Shown: positions 16,472 to 25,291, counted from the first letter of the stretch. The stretch is DNA of 64,000 nucleotides from Nesterenkonia sp. LB17 (GCF_022565915.1 NZ_JAJOYX010000001.1:248001-312000); one strand, 5' to 3'. Notes: generated from the letters alone by a model not told the origin. Program-made: numbers and translations.

Positions 16472-17455
16472 ATGTGCACACGTGTGGTCTACCTGGGCGA
16501 GCAGGATCGTGTGCTGACGGCCCGTTCCATGGACTGGAACGCCGACCTGGGGACGAATCTGTGGGTCTTCCCCCGGGGGCTGCCGCGCGAGGGAGGAGCC
16601 GGGTCGGAGTCGCTGACCTGGACGTCCCGCTATGGCAGCGTGATCGCCTCCGGCTATGACATCTCGACCACCGATGGGATGAACGAGCGGGGGCTGGTCG
16701 CCAATGCCCTGTGGCTGGTCGAGTCGCGCTACCCGGGGCTCGACGATGCCCGGCCGAAGCTCTCCCTCGGCGCCTGGGCCCAGTACGTGCTGGACAGCTT
16801 CGCGACCGTGACGGAGGCGGTCGAATCACTCGCCCGTGAAGACTTCGCCGTGGTCACCGCCGGCGTGCCAGGGCAGCCGCGCCAGGCGACCATGCACCTG
16901 TCGATCTCGGATGCCTCCGGGGACAGCGCCATCTGTGAGTACCTGGACGGGACGCTGCAGATACACCACGACCGCACCCACCAGGTCATGACCAATTCAC
17001 CGCCCTTCGCTCAACAGCTGGCGATCGACACCTACTGGCGCGGCATCGGCGGTACCGTCATGCTCCCGGGCACCAATCGCGCCGCCGACCGCTATGTCCG
17101 GGCAAGCTTCTACATCAACGCGGTGCCGCAGGTGGAAGACCGCACCATCGCGACCGCGGCGGTGTTCGGGGTGATCCGCAACGCGTCGGTCCCCTACGGG
17201 ATCAGCACTCCGGGGCAGCCGAACATCTCCTCGACCCAGTGGCGCACCGTGGCGGACCACAAGGACCGTCGCTACTTCTTCGACTCCGCGCTGCGGCCCA
17301 GCGTCATCTGGGTGTCCCTGGACCGACTCGACCTGCGAGAAGGCTCAGGTGTCCGCCGCATGGATCTTGCTGATGGCCCGCCCGACGGCCACGCCGGCGA
17401 CGTCAGTGATCTCTTCGAGCCCGCGGAGCCGTTCGCGTTCCTCGGGCCGGAGTGA
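16472..17455 (+). CDS. linear amide C-N hydrolase, choloylglycine/penicillin V acylase family
   Basis: Ntn-hydrolase of 327 aa, normal for the family. Cys2 becomes the N-terminal nucleophile once Met1 is removed. Arg18 and Asp21 in the ARSMDW motif fit the expected catalytic neighbours, and the later segments NERGLVANALW and VMTNSPPF carry conserved active-site positions. Members cleave amide bonds in bile salts, penicillin V or N-acyl homoserine lactones. No signal peptide is visible, so the enzyme is likely cytoplasmic. The natural substrate cannot be told. The gene stands alone, divergent from the FAD-linked oxidase. Confidence 0.85.
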   Translation: MCTRVVYLGEQDRVLTARSMDWNADLGTNLWVFPRGLPREGGAGSESLTWTSRYGSVIASGYDISTTDGMNERGLVANALWLVESRYPGLDDARPKLSLGAWAQYVLDSFATVTEAVESLAREDFAVVTAGVPGQPRQATMHLSISDASGDSAICEYLDGTLQIHHDRTHQVMTNSPPFAQQLAIDTYWRGIGGTVMLPGTNRAADRYVRASFYINAVPQVEDRTIATAAVFGVIRNASVPYGISTPGQPNISSTQWRTVADHKDRRYFFDSALRPSVIWVSLDRLDLREGSGVRRMDLADGPPDGHAGDVSDLFEPAEPFAFLGPE

Positions 17456-17546
17456 CTCGCGGCAGTGTGGCCGAACATGACGAACTGCGAACCCGACCCC
17501 TGGCCCGCACTTGCAAGGAAGCATTCCGCGATGCAGACTTGGTCCT

Positions 17547-17680
17547 AGGTCAAGAGTGCCAGCGCAAAACCCCGGTTTGCTGGCCGGCAACCCTCCAGTT
17601 CGCGGTGGGGTGCCCCGGGTGACGACCTGGCTGAAACAGTCAGTGAAGCAATTCACCGACTCACTCAGCAAGCGCGGGCC
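17547..17680 (+). ncRNA. SAM-IV riboswitch
   Basis: The 5' AGGTC (17547-17551) pairs with GACCT (17624-17628) to close the core. Inside are the SAM-I/SAM-IV core elements: a CCAGC/GCTGG arm, the CCGGCAACCCTCC segment and CGGTGGGGTGCCCCGGGTGA. The downstream part, with the hairpin GTCAGTGAA/TTCACCGAC and the end AGCAAGCGCGGGCC, matches the SAM-IV class rather than SAM-I. SAM-IV is known from Actinobacteria in front of sulfur metabolism genes. Binding of S-adenosylmethionine should lower expression of the metY-metX operon that starts at 17812. Confidence 0.9.
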
Positions 17681-17775
17681 ACACACCAGTGCGGGCCCAA
17701 CATCCCAGTCCTCAGGACAGGGCCGTACAGGATTCAGCGCCGGAAGCTCGATCACCGGCAGCGACGTTCACATCC

Positions 17776-17792
17776 GGCCCAGTTCCTGGGCC
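17776..17792 (+). other. hairpin in the metY leader, possible riboswitch output element
   Basis: GGCCCAG and CTGGGCC form a perfect 7-base stem with a TTC loop, between the riboswitch and the metY ribosome-binding site (CGGAG at about 17800). No T-run follows, so it is not a classical terminator. It could shape access to the ribosome-binding site, but this is inference. A shorter stem GTCCT/AGGAC lies at 17708-17718. Apart from these and the riboswitch, the 356-base gap 17456-17811 shows no gene. Confidence 0.4.
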
Positions 17793-17811
17793 GCATTGAA
17801 CGGAGAATCCT

Positions 17812-19224
17812 TTGAGCAACGAGAACACCTGGCAGTTCGAGACCCAGCAGATCCATGCCGGAGTCGCCCCCGACCCGGTCACCGGAGCACGGGCGCTGCC
17901 GATCCAGCAGACCACCTCCTTCGTCTTCCCGGACACCGCCGCCGCCGCGCGCCGCTTCGGACTCGAGGAGATCGCCCCGATCTACTCGCGCATCGGCAAT
18001 CCCACCGTCCAGGCGGTGGAGGATAAGATCGCCGCCCTCGAAGGCGGAGTCGGGGCGCTCGCCGTCGGCTCCGGACAGGCTGCCACCACGCTGGCGCTGC
18101 TGAACATCGCTTCGGCCGGCAGCCACATCGTCGCCTCACCCACCCTCTACGGCGGCACACAGAACCTCTTCAAGCACACCCTGCCGAAGTTCGGCATCGA
18201 AGTCTCCTTCGTGGAGGACCCCGATGACCTGGAATCCTGGCGCGCCGCCACCCGGGAGAACACGGTCGCCTTCTTCGGCGAATCCGTGGCGAACCCGCGC
18301 GGGGACGTGCTGGACATCGAAGGCGTCGCCTCGGTGGCGCATGAGTTCGGGGCACCGCTGATCATCGACTCCACGCTGACCACCCCATACCTGATCAAGC
18401 CGATCGACTTCGGCGCCGACGTCGTCGTGCACTCGGCCACCAAATTCCTCGGCGGCCACGGCACGGCCATCGCCGGGGTGATCGTGGACTCCGGGCGCTT
18501 CGACTACTTCGCCCACCCGGAGCGCTTCCCCGGCTTCTCCACCCCGGACGAGAGCTACCACGGGCTGGTCTTCGGCCGGGATCTCGGCGCCGACGGGATC
18601 TTCGGGGTCAACCTCTCCTTCATTCTCAAGGCCCGGGTCCAGCTGCTGCGCGACCTCGGTCCGGCACTGTCCCCGCACAACGCCTTCGAGATCAACCTGG
18701 GGCTGGAGACCCTCTCGCTGCGGATCGAACGCCATGTCGAGAACGCGCAGAAGGTCGCCGAGTACCTGGAGGCCCATGACGCCGTGCGACGGGTCTACTA
18801 CTCCGGTCTGCCCTCGAGCCCCTGCTTCGAGCGCGCTCAGAAGTACCTGCCCCGCGGATCCGGGGCGGTGCTGTCCTTCGAGCTCGCCGGAGGAGCAGCC
18901 CACGGCGCTTCAGGTCAGGCCCGGGCGGGCCAGGCCTTCGTGGACGCGCTGGAGCTGCACTCGCTGGTGGCCAATGTCGGCGACGTCCGCTCCCTGGTGA
19001 TCCACCCCGCCTCGACCACGCACAGCCAGCTCAGCGACGCCGAGCAGCGCGCCGCCGGAGTCAAGCCCGGACTGGTCCGGCTCTCGGTGGGCCTGGAGCA
19101 TATCGACGACATCATCGCCGATCTGGACCAGGGCTTCGAGAAGGCCGCCCAGGGCGCTGTGAACGCGGCAGCGGAGGCCGGCGCGGACAATGTGACGAAG
19201 CAAGAAACCGCAGCGGCGGTCTGA
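17812..19224 (+). CDS. metY: O-acetylhomoserine aminocarboxypropyltransferase (sulfhydrylase) MetY
   Basis: PLP enzyme of the Cys/Met metabolism family, 470 aa, making homocysteine from O-acetylhomoserine and sulfide. The PLP lysine is K211 in SATKFLGGHG; the upstream YSRIGNPT and SGQAATTLALL segments bind the cofactor phosphate. The C-terminal extension after about residue 445 is Ala-rich and probably disordered. The start is a TTG at 17812 with CGGAG seven bases upstream; no nearby in-frame ATG or GTG suits better. First gene after the SAM-IV riboswitch and followed by metX after 15 bases. Confidence 0.95.
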   Translation: MSNENTWQFETQQIHAGVAPDPVTGARALPIQQTTSFVFPDTAAAARRFGLEEIAPIYSRIGNPTVQAVEDKIAALEGGVGALAVGSGQAATTLALLNIASAGSHIVASPTLYGGTQNLFKHTLPKFGIEVSFVEDPDDLESWRAATRENTVAFFGESVANPRGDVLDIEGVASVAHEFGAPLIIDSTLTTPYLIKPIDFGADVVVHSATKFLGGHGTAIAGVIVDSGRFDYFAHPERFPGFSTPDESYHGLVFGRDLGADGIFGVNLSFILKARVQLLRDLGPALSPHNAFEINLGLETLSLRIERHVENAQKVAEYLEAHDAVRRVYYSGLPSSPCFERAQKYLPRGSGAVLSFELAGGAAHGASGQARAGQAFVDALELHSLVANVGDVRSLVIHPASTTHSQLSDAEQRAAGVKPGLVRLSVGLEHIDDIIADLDQGFEKAAQGAVNAAAEAGADNVTKQETAAAV

Positions 19225-19239
19225 GGTTAGGGTGATCAG

Positions 19240-20370
19240 GTGCTGAATGACTTTGGGAACAGGCCCGCCGGTGCGTTGAAGACCGCTGAGGTCGGCGCGT
19301 ACACCTTCGAGGCCGGCGGGCGGCTGCCCGAAGTCACCCTCGCCTACGAGACCTGGGGCACGCTGAACGAGGACGGCAGCAACGCCGTCCTGGTCGCCCA
19401 CGCCCTCACCGGTGACTCCCACGTCGCCGCCACCGCGGCGGATGCCTCCGTCGGATGGTGGGAAGGGCTGCTCGGACCGGGCCGCCCGATCGACACCGAG
19501 CGGTGGTTCGTGATCGCCCCGGCCATGGTGGGTGGCTGCTACGGCTCCACCGGACCCGCCTCCCTGGATCCCGAGGGGAAGCCCTACGGCTCCCGATTCC
19601 CCTTCGTGACCATTCGCGACTCCGTGCATCTCGAAGCCCGGCTGGCTCATGCCCTGGGCATTCGGAAGTTCCACACGGTGATCGGCGGATCCATGGGAGG
19701 CGCCCGGGCGCTGGAATGGGCCGTGACCTACCCGGAGATGGTCGAAGGCGTGGCCGTCTTCGCCTGCGGAGCGGCCTCCACCGCGGAGCAGATCGCCTTC
19801 GGCCAGGCCCAGGTGCTGGCTGTGGAGAACGATCCCCATTTCGCCGGCGGCGACTATTACGGCGGCCCGGCGCCGCAGGCCGGGCTGGGACTGGCGCGCC
19901 GGATCGCGCACATCACCTACCGCGCGGAGTACGAGCTGGCGGTGCGCTTCGGCCGCTCCGCCCAGGGCATGGAAGACCCCGTCGGCTGGTCCCAGCGCAG
20001 GCGCGGTCGCTACCAGGTGGAGTCCTACCTGGACCACCAGGCGGAGAAGCTGCTCCAGCGCTTCGACCCCAACGCCTACATCGTCCTCGCCGAGGCCTTG
20101 ATGAGCCACGACGTCGGCCGCGGACGCGGGGGAGTGGACCAGGCGCTCGCCGGGGTCACCGCCGTGCCGTTCTTGGCGGCCGTGACCACGGACCGGCTGT
20201 ACTTCCCGAAACAGTCCCAGGAGATCGCCGACGCGATCCCCGGGGACCATCAGGTGCACATGATCGACTCTCCGATCGGCCACGACGGATTCCTCACCAG
20301 CGCGGAGCAGCTCGGCGACGCCATGCGGGAGACTCTCCAGCTGGGGAGCCGCGCGCCCCTGCGCCTCTGA
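19240..20370 (+). CDS. metX: homoserine O-acetyltransferase MetX
   Basis: Alpha/beta-hydrolase-fold acyltransferase, 376 aa, that activates homoserine with acetyl-CoA for MetY. The nucleophile is S151 in GGSMGG. The catalytic His is in SPIGHDGF near the C-terminus and the Asp lies in the preceding VTTDRLYFP region. The oxyanion segment is VAHALTGDSH. The start is GTG 19240, preceded by AGGG with a 7-base spacer. It shares the metY transcript and therefore the SAM-IV control. Three direct 17-base repeats begin at its last codons. Confidence 0.95.
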   Translation: MLNDFGNRPAGALKTAEVGAYTFEAGGRLPEVTLAYETWGTLNEDGSNAVLVAHALTGDSHVAATAADASVGWWEGLLGPGRPIDTERWFVIAPAMVGGCYGSTGPASLDPEGKPYGSRFPFVTIRDSVHLEARLAHALGIRKFHTVIGGSMGGARALEWAVTYPEMVEGVAVFACGAASTAEQIAFGQAQVLAVENDPHFAGGDYYGGPAPQAGLGLARRIAHITYRAEYELAVRFGRSAQGMEDPVGWSQRRRGRYQVESYLDHQAEKLLQRFDPNAYIVLAEALMSHDVGRGRGGVDQALAGVTAVPFLAAVTTDRLYFPKQSQEIADAIPGDHQVHMIDSPIGHDGFLTSAEQLGDAMRETLQLGSRAPLRL

Positions 20371-20420
20371 ACCTCCGGCGGCTCTGAACCTCCTGCGCCT
20401 CTGAACCTCCGGCGGCTCAG
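20361..20420. repeat. 17-bp tandem repeat at the metX / SGNH hydrolase junction
   Basis: Three full units (20361, 20378, 20395) and nine bases of a fourth. Units 1 and 3 are identical, GCGCCTCTGAACCTCCG; unit 2 differs at two positions. The array spans the metX stop, the whole intergenic gap and the stop of the convergent SGNH hydrolase gene. Confidence 0.9.
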
Positions 20421-21343
20421 GCGTCGTCGACGCCGCCACCCGGGGGCATGGACCCGCCGAAGAGCGGCTCGAAGGTCGGTCGCTTCGCGTAGATCCCATC
20501 CCCGGAGGACCTCCCGCGGAGCCGCCGGACCACCCAGGGGAAGAGGTGGTGGCGCGCCCAGACGGCGTCATCCACCCGGGCCGCACGCCAGCTCCGCACC
20601 GGAACCGGGCGCGGCTCCGAGGGCTTGAGATCGTGCTCGACGTTCATCGTCTCCAACACCATGCGGGCGATCGTGTGGTGGCCCAGCGCGGAGAAGTGCA
20701 GCCGGTCGTCGTCCCACATCTCCGGGCGGGTCAGCTCGCGTAGGGACCACATATCGGCGACCACGGCGTCATGCCGGGCCGCGATGGTGCGCACGTTCTC
20801 GTTGAAGATCGCCACCTTCCCGCGGATCGAGCCGACCACCGGGGTCTCGCGCACATCGGGGCCGTTGAACAGCACGATGGTGGCCCCAGTGGTGGTCAGG
20901 ATCTGCACCAGGGTGTCCAGGATCCTGGCGGTCTCATCGGGGTCCCCGCCGGGCCGGATCACGTCATTGCCGCCGGCGCACAGGGTGATCAGGTCCGGGC
21001 GCAGCTCCAGGGCCGGGGCGAGCTGTTCGTCTCGGATCTGACCGATGAGCTTTCCGCGCACCGCCAGGTTGGCGTAGGAGAACTTGGGAGAACCTTCCAC
21101 GGCGGCGGCACCGAGGGCCAGCTCCTCAGCCACTCGGTCCGCCCAGCCGCGGTGGTAGCCCGGTCGGGTCTGATCGGGATCCCCGATGCCTTCGGTGAAG
21201 GAGTCCCCCAGGGCCACGTAGCGGGTCCAGGGGTGCCGCGGAGTCTCAGCGATCTCGGCGTCGGCGGGCAGGTCTGGTGTTTCGAGGGTCTCATCAGTTT
21301 CGTTCACCCGGACATTGTCGCTGACCACCCCCTCTTCATGCAT
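20417..21343 (-). CDS. SGNH/GDSL-family hydrolase
   Basis: Esterase/lipase-like enzyme, 308 aa. Block I GDSF with the nucleophile Ser48 (VALGDSFTEG), block III GGND and the C-terminal DRLHFSALGH with the Asp/His pair are all present. The first ~40 residues are acidic and look disordered. No signal peptide is visible, so it is likely cytoplasmic. The substrate is unknown; relatives are mostly annotated only as lysophospholipase-like. The start is uncertain: ATG 21343 has poor context, and downstream GTGs are possible. It is convergent with metX. Confidence 0.85.
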   Translation of the reverse strand: MHEEGVVSDNVRVNETDETLETPDLPADAEIAETPRHPWTRYVALGDSFTEGIGDPDQTRPGYHRGWADRVAEELALGAAAVEGSPKFSYANLAVRGKLIGQIRDEQLAPALELRPDLITLCAGGNDVIRPGGDPDETARILDTLVQILTTTGATIVLFNGPDVRETPVVGSIRGKVAIFNENVRTIAARHDAVVADMWSLRELTRPEMWDDDRLHFSALGHHTIARMVLETMNVEHDLKPSEPRPVPVRSWRAARVDDAVWARHHLFPWVVRRLRGRSSGDGIYAKRPTFEPLFGGSMPPGGGVDDA

Positions 21344-21402
21344 CCACCCATGGGCTGATTAGAGTGGGTCAGTCACCCTTCCCGTCACGCAAAGGTCATT
21401 TC

Positions 21403-22062
21403 ATGTCTGCCTCACCGCACGTCGCCTGGTCCCGCGAACCCGAGGACCGCGCCGGCACCCCGCTGGTGGTGCTGCTCCACGGCTACGGCTCCCACGAGCA
21501 GGACCTGATGGGACTGGTCCCCGGGCTGCCCGCCGGCTTCACCTATGCCTCCGTGCGCGCGCCGGTGAAGATGGAGGTCGGCGGCTACACCTGGTTCGAC
21601 CTGGATGTCGAGCGGCTGGCCTATTCGTCATCGGCCGCACGCGAGGCGGTGGAGGATCTCTGGGAGTGGATCGCCGCGGTCAAGGACCAGCACAGCTCGG
21701 TGAGCCTGCTCGGATTCTCCATGGGGATGGCGGTCGCCACCTCGCTGCTGCGCAGCCGGCCTGAGGAGTTCGCCACCGTCGTCGGGCTCTCCGGCTTCGC
21801 CGTGGACCCCACCCGAGGAGAGGGGATCGAGGACTACTTCGACGACGAGGCGCTGGCCTCCGCGAAGGTGCCGTTCTTCTGGGGCCGCGACCAGGAGGAT
21901 CCGATCATTCCGGCGGAGCATGTGGAGTACACCCACGGCTGGGCGACCAAGTCGGTGAAGCTGACCAAGGTGCTCTACGCCGGGGCCGGGCACGGCGTCG
22001 TGCCGCAGGAGATCAGTCACGTGGGGGAGTTCCTGACCCACACGGTGCTCAACTCTCGCTGA
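21403..22062 (+). CDS. phospholipase/carboxylesterase-family alpha/beta hydrolase
   Basis: 219-aa esterase of the small carboxylesterase family. The nucleophile is S106 in GFSMG, the His is in YAGAGHGVVPQE and the acidic residue is probably in the GRDQEDPIIP loop. The oxyanion region is LLHGYGSHEQD. It hydrolyses short acyl esters or lysophospholipids; the natural substrate is unknown. ATG 21403 has AAAGG with a 7-base spacer and is preferred over GTG 21364. It is divergent from the SGNH hydrolase, and its 3' end overlaps the convergent glycosyltransferase gene by 14 bases. Confidence 0.85.
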   Translation: MSASPHVAWSREPEDRAGTPLVVLLHGYGSHEQDLMGLVPGLPAGFTYASVRAPVKMEVGGYTWFDLDVERLAYSSSAAREAVEDLWEWIAAVKDQHSSVSLLGFSMGMAVATSLLRSRPEEFATVVGLSGFAVDPTRGEGIEDYFDDEALASAKVPFFWGRDQEDPIIPAEHVEYTHGWATKSVKLTKVLYAGAGHGVVPQEISHVGEFLTHTVLNSR

Positions 22063-23023
22063 GCACCCAGTCCTCACCGTCGCGCCGTACCAGCCCCAGC
22101 CGTTCGAACTCCTGCAGCCAGCCCTCCATCGGCCAGTGTCCCCACCGGTCCGCGAAGATGGCACCGTTGCGCAGGATGTCGGTGAGATGCTCCACCGGCG
22201 GCCGGGAGACCGGATGGTGCTGGTGGTAGGCGCAGGCCCCTCCCACCCAGGTCAGCTCGACTCCGCGAGCTCTGGCCCGCCAGGAGAAGTCGGTGTCCTC
22301 GGCGCCGTAGCCGGTATAGGCCTCGTCGAATCCGCCGATCCGTTCCCAGACGATCCGGCGCACCGCGAAGGACAATGACCAGAAGAGCGCATGCTCTCCA
22401 TGGGTGAGGATCTCCCCGGGTGCCGGTGCCGGCCGTGCCGGATGCGGCGCGGCCCACTCGGCGAGCTGATCTGCCGTGGCCGCGTCGAGCACCTCCCCGG
22501 GGAGCTCGGGCAGATACGCCACCGGTCCGCAGAGCAGATCCTCGGGCCGCAGCCGCGAGGCCTCGATGTATGCGCTGATCAGTCCGGGGTCCGGGATGCA
22601 GTCCACATCCAGGAAGATCAGCAGGTCATCGGGTCCGCTGAGCTGCTCGAGGGCCCGTGCGGCGCCCAGATTCCGGGCCGCGGCGAGCGGCAGCCGGCCT
22701 GAGCTGCGCGGAATCTCCAGCACCTGGGTGGACAGCCCGGCGTCGGCCCGGGCCGCGCTGTCGCTGGCCCGACTGTTGCTGGTCGGCTGATCCACCGCCA
22801 GCTGCGCGCTGATCTGCGGGTCCTCCATGGCCACCACCACGTGCGCCACCGGGGACTGATCGCTGAGTGCCAGCGCGGTGCGCTGACGGCGCAGATGGGT
22901 GTGCCGGGAATGGACGGCGGTGACCACGACGGCGCGCGGTGTCGTCCTGGGTCGGCTGGAAGGTCCCGGGGAGCTGGATGGTCCGGTGGGGCTGGGTGGT
23001 CCTGTGGGGCTGGGCCTGCTCAT
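22049..23023 (-). CDS. family 2 glycosyltransferase
   Basis: GT-A fold glycosyltransferase, about 324 aa. The DXD-type metal site is in FLDVDCIPDPG. The C-terminal acceptor domain contains FDEAYTGYGAEDTDFSWRARARG, typical of galactosyl- or hexosyltransferases. The first ~25 residues are Ser/Pro/Gly-rich with a repeated SPTGP element. The start ATG 23023 is four bases after the stop of the upstream glycosyltransferase, with GAGG seven bases ahead. Third gene of the glycosyltransferase operon; a cell-envelope glycan or glycolipid role is inferred. Confidence 0.85.
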   Translation of the reverse strand: MSRPSPTGPPSPTGPSSSPGPSSRPRTTPRAVVVTAVHSRHTHLRRQRTALALSDQSPVAHVVVAMEDPQISAQLAVDQPTSNSRASDSAARADAGLSTQVLEIPRSSGRLPLAAARNLGAARALEQLSGPDDLLIFLDVDCIPDPGLISAYIEASRLRPEDLLCGPVAYLPELPGEVLDAATADQLAEWAAPHPARPAPAPGEILTHGEHALFWSLSFAVRRIVWERIGGFDEAYTGYGAEDTDFSWRARARGVELTWVGGACAYHQHHPVSRPPVEHLTDILRNGAIFADRWGHWPMEGWLQEFERLGLVRRDGEDWVLSES

Positions 23024-23027
23024 CGGG

Positions 23028-24053
23028 TCACCTCGGTGCCGTCGGCGAGGTCCTGCGCGTGGGGGCGAGCATCGAGTGAAGCAGCGCTGCGAACCGGTCC
23101 GCGGCAGCGCCGTCGCACCAGCTGGTCCAGTCCGCACCGTCGAGGCTGAGCGTATGCGCCACGGCCCGGTCCCAGCCGGCGTCGTCGTCGGGCGCGGGGG
23201 CGCGGACCGCCGGCCAGGGGCCGCGTTCGAGTGCGGCGAGCATATGGGCCTGTTCCTGGTGGGGACGGTCCAGCGCGGTGACCAGCGCGGGGGTGCGGCT
23301 GGCGGCGACCTCGGCGATGGAGTTCTGCCCGGCCGCAGTGAGCACCAGGTCGGCGCGCTTCAGCAGCGGCCAGGGGTCGGCCTCCCAGGAGGACTCGCCG
23401 CCCAGGATGCGCAGTCGCGCCTGCGGCAGGGTCCGGCGCAGCTGGGCGATCGCCGCGGCGCTCACCGCGCCGCCGCCGCCTCCGCTGAGCACCAGGACCT
23501 CGAGCTGCTGATTCTCAACCGGGGTCCCGTCCGGGGTGAAGCGGGAGAGCCCGCCCAGCGCCTGGACGTCGGGTGCCCCGGCGAGGATCTCGGTGGCCTG
23601 CGCGGGCCACATCCCCACCACGGCCGAGGAGATCGAATAGCCCAGCCGATGCGCAGGATCGCTGCGGTCGCCGGGCAGCGCCACGGTGACCACCGGGATC
23701 CCGTGGAGCCGGGCGAGCAGTGCGATCTCCACCGAGACATCGGCCACGAGCAGCTCAGGTGCGGCGTGATCGATCCAGGCCGAGACCTGCGCGCTGCGCC
23801 GGCGCAGCCCGGAGTGGTGCAGGGGGGCCCAGTGCAGCGCGCCGCCGGCGGTGGGTTCGCGGAACCTGCCGCCGTCGTCCGGGTCGGGGGCGTCATCGCG
23901 GTCCAGCTGGAGCCAGTCCGCCGGCCAGTCGGCGGGCGGGGGCAGCGAGGAGACCCCCGTGATGCGGACCCCGCGCGCGGCGGCGGCATGAGCCACGGCG
24001 CTGGCGCGGTGAAGGTGTCCGCGGCCCTGATGGTGGATGTACCAGCCGATCAT
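23028..24053 (-). CDS. GT-B glycosyltransferase, MurG/GT28-like
   Basis: 341 aa. The N-terminus, MIGWYIHHQGRGHLHRA, resembles the glycine-rich acceptor loop of GT28/MurG proteins. The C-terminal nucleotide-sugar half has a glycine-rich LSGGGGG loop and the segment LVLTAAGQNSIAEVAA, followed by PHQEQ. It probably transfers a sugar from a UDP donor. It overlaps the upstream GT4 gene by four bases (ATGA) and is followed after four bases by the GT2 gene, so the three are co-expressed and likely act on one product. Confidence 0.8.
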   Translation of the reverse strand: MIGWYIHHQGRGHLHRASAVAHAAAARGVRITGVSSLPPPADWPADWLQLDRDDAPDPDDGGRFREPTAGGALHWAPLHHSGLRRRSAQVSAWIDHAAPELLVADVSVEIALLARLHGIPVVTVALPGDRSDPAHRLGYSISSAVVGMWPAQATEILAGAPDVQALGGLSRFTPDGTPVENQQLEVLVLSGGGGGAVSAAAIAQLRRTLPQARLRILGGESSWEADPWPLLKRADLVLTAAGQNSIAEVAASRTPALVTALDRPHQEQAHMLAALERGPWPAVRAPAPDDDAGWDRAVAHTLSLDGADWTSWCDGAAADRFAALLHSMLAPTRRTSPTAPR

Positions 24054-25135
24054 CGCGCTGATGCGCTGGGCTGCGGGGAGGCTTCCATAGCCATCTGGGT
24101 GTAGAGCTGCTCGTACTCGTCGACCATCCGCTCCAGCGAGAGATCTCCTTCGGCGCGCTGGCGGACCTGGGTGCGATCGCAGCGTGCGGCCCGGGTGATC
24201 GCCTCGGCGAGGGCGGCCACCGACCCGTCCGCGGCGAGGGCCCCGGAGGATTCGGTGACGATCTCTACCAGCCCGCCGCGCGGGAAGGCCGCGACAGGCG
24301 TCCCACAGGACATGGCTTCAGCCGCCACCAGGCCGTAGGGCTCATCCCACTGGGAGCTGACCACGGCCACTGCGGAGGAGCCCACGAGCTCGACCAGTTC
24401 AGCGTGGCGCAGATGCCCCACATGCACCGCGTCGTCGCCGAGCCGGGGCTCGACCTGACCCTCGAAGTAGCTGCGGTCCATGATGGGGCCCGCCAGGGTG
24501 ATGCTGCGACCGGCGGCGCGCGCCGCGTCGATGGCCAGATGCGGGGCCTTCTCGGGCACCAGGCGCCCGGTCCAGACGCATCCGTCGCCGCCAGGGCCGG
24601 GATGCCACACGTCGGTGTCGACGCCGTTGGGGATCACGCTGGACGCCACTGAGCTCGCCCAGGCCTTGGCCGTGGCGGAACTCACGGCGGTGAACACCGA
24701 GGAGGGCGCGGCGTAGTTCATCGCGGACTCCAACCATGGGGTCGGTGGAGTGTGCAAGGTGGTGAGCACCGGCATCGGGATCAACGATGACAGCGCGACC
24801 GGAAGGTGGTGCAGCGAGTTGTTGTGGACCACGTCGAAGTCCTTGGACTCCGCCAGTCGCAGCATCAGGCCGAGATAAGCGTGGTGCTGCTGCATCCAGT
24901 CCGCCGGCATCGCGCCCACGTCAGAGCGGGCAGCGGCGGTCAGCTCCAGCCGCTCCGGGAGGAGCATCTGGGCGCCGAGCTCCGGGTCGCTGCCGCCTGC
25001 GGCGAACAGCGTCACCGAATGACCTCTGCCGATGAGCTTCTTTGCCACCGTGTGTGTAAAGGCCTCGAGCCCCCCGGCGAAGGGTTCCCGAATGGGAAAC
25101 TGGCTCGAAGCGATGATGCAAATGCGCAACCGCAC
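24050..25135 (-). CDS. family 4 glycosyltransferase
   Basis: GT-B retaining glycosyltransferase, 361 aa. The N-terminus has the acceptor-domain GG motif (FAGGLEAFTHTVAKKL). The C-terminal donor domain has GRLVPEKAPHLAIDAA and the E-x7-E motif EPYGLVAAEAMSCGTPVAA. These enzymes use NDP-sugars to build cell-envelope polysaccharides or glycolipids. First gene of the three-gene glycosyltransferase operon. A perfect six-base hairpin (25171-25188) lies about 35 bases upstream. Confidence 0.9.
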   Translation of the reverse strand: MRLRICIIASSQFPIREPFAGGLEAFTHTVAKKLIGRGHSVTLFAAGGSDPELGAQMLLPERLELTAAARSDVGAMPADWMQQHHAYLGLMLRLAESKDFDVVHNNSLHHLPVALSSLIPMPVLTTLHTPPTPWLESAMNYAAPSSVFTAVSSATAKAWASSVASSVIPNGVDTDVWHPGPGGDGCVWTGRLVPEKAPHLAIDAARAAGRSITLAGPIMDRSYFEGQVEPRLGDDAVHVGHLRHAELVELVGSSAVAVVSSQWDEPYGLVAAEAMSCGTPVAAFPRGGLVEIVTESSGALAADGSVAALAEAITRAARCDRTQVRQRAEGDLSLERMVDEYEQLYTQMAMEASPQPSASAR

Positions 25136-25291
25136 CCCTAGTTCACAGGGCGAGACGCAGCCCCCCGGCGCCGGTCATCTCAGACCGGCAGGCACCTCGC
25201 AGAAAATGTCATGTGAGGCCCGGCGCACACGCGCGCACCCGGCCCATAGAGGCACTGTACACGCGGTTTCAGGGAGGCGGATTCAGCCCCG

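Noticed and set aside
22921-23023. Short imperfect repeats encoding SPTGP at the start of the GT2 protein
   Set aside because: Only about two units and ordinary for Pro-rich linkers; noted in the gene entry but not treated as a separate repeat.
25171-25188. Hairpin CCGGTC-N6-GACCGG upstream of the GT4 gene
   Set aside because: Perfect but short, with no T-run and no symmetry to a known operator; could be chance in GC-rich DNA.
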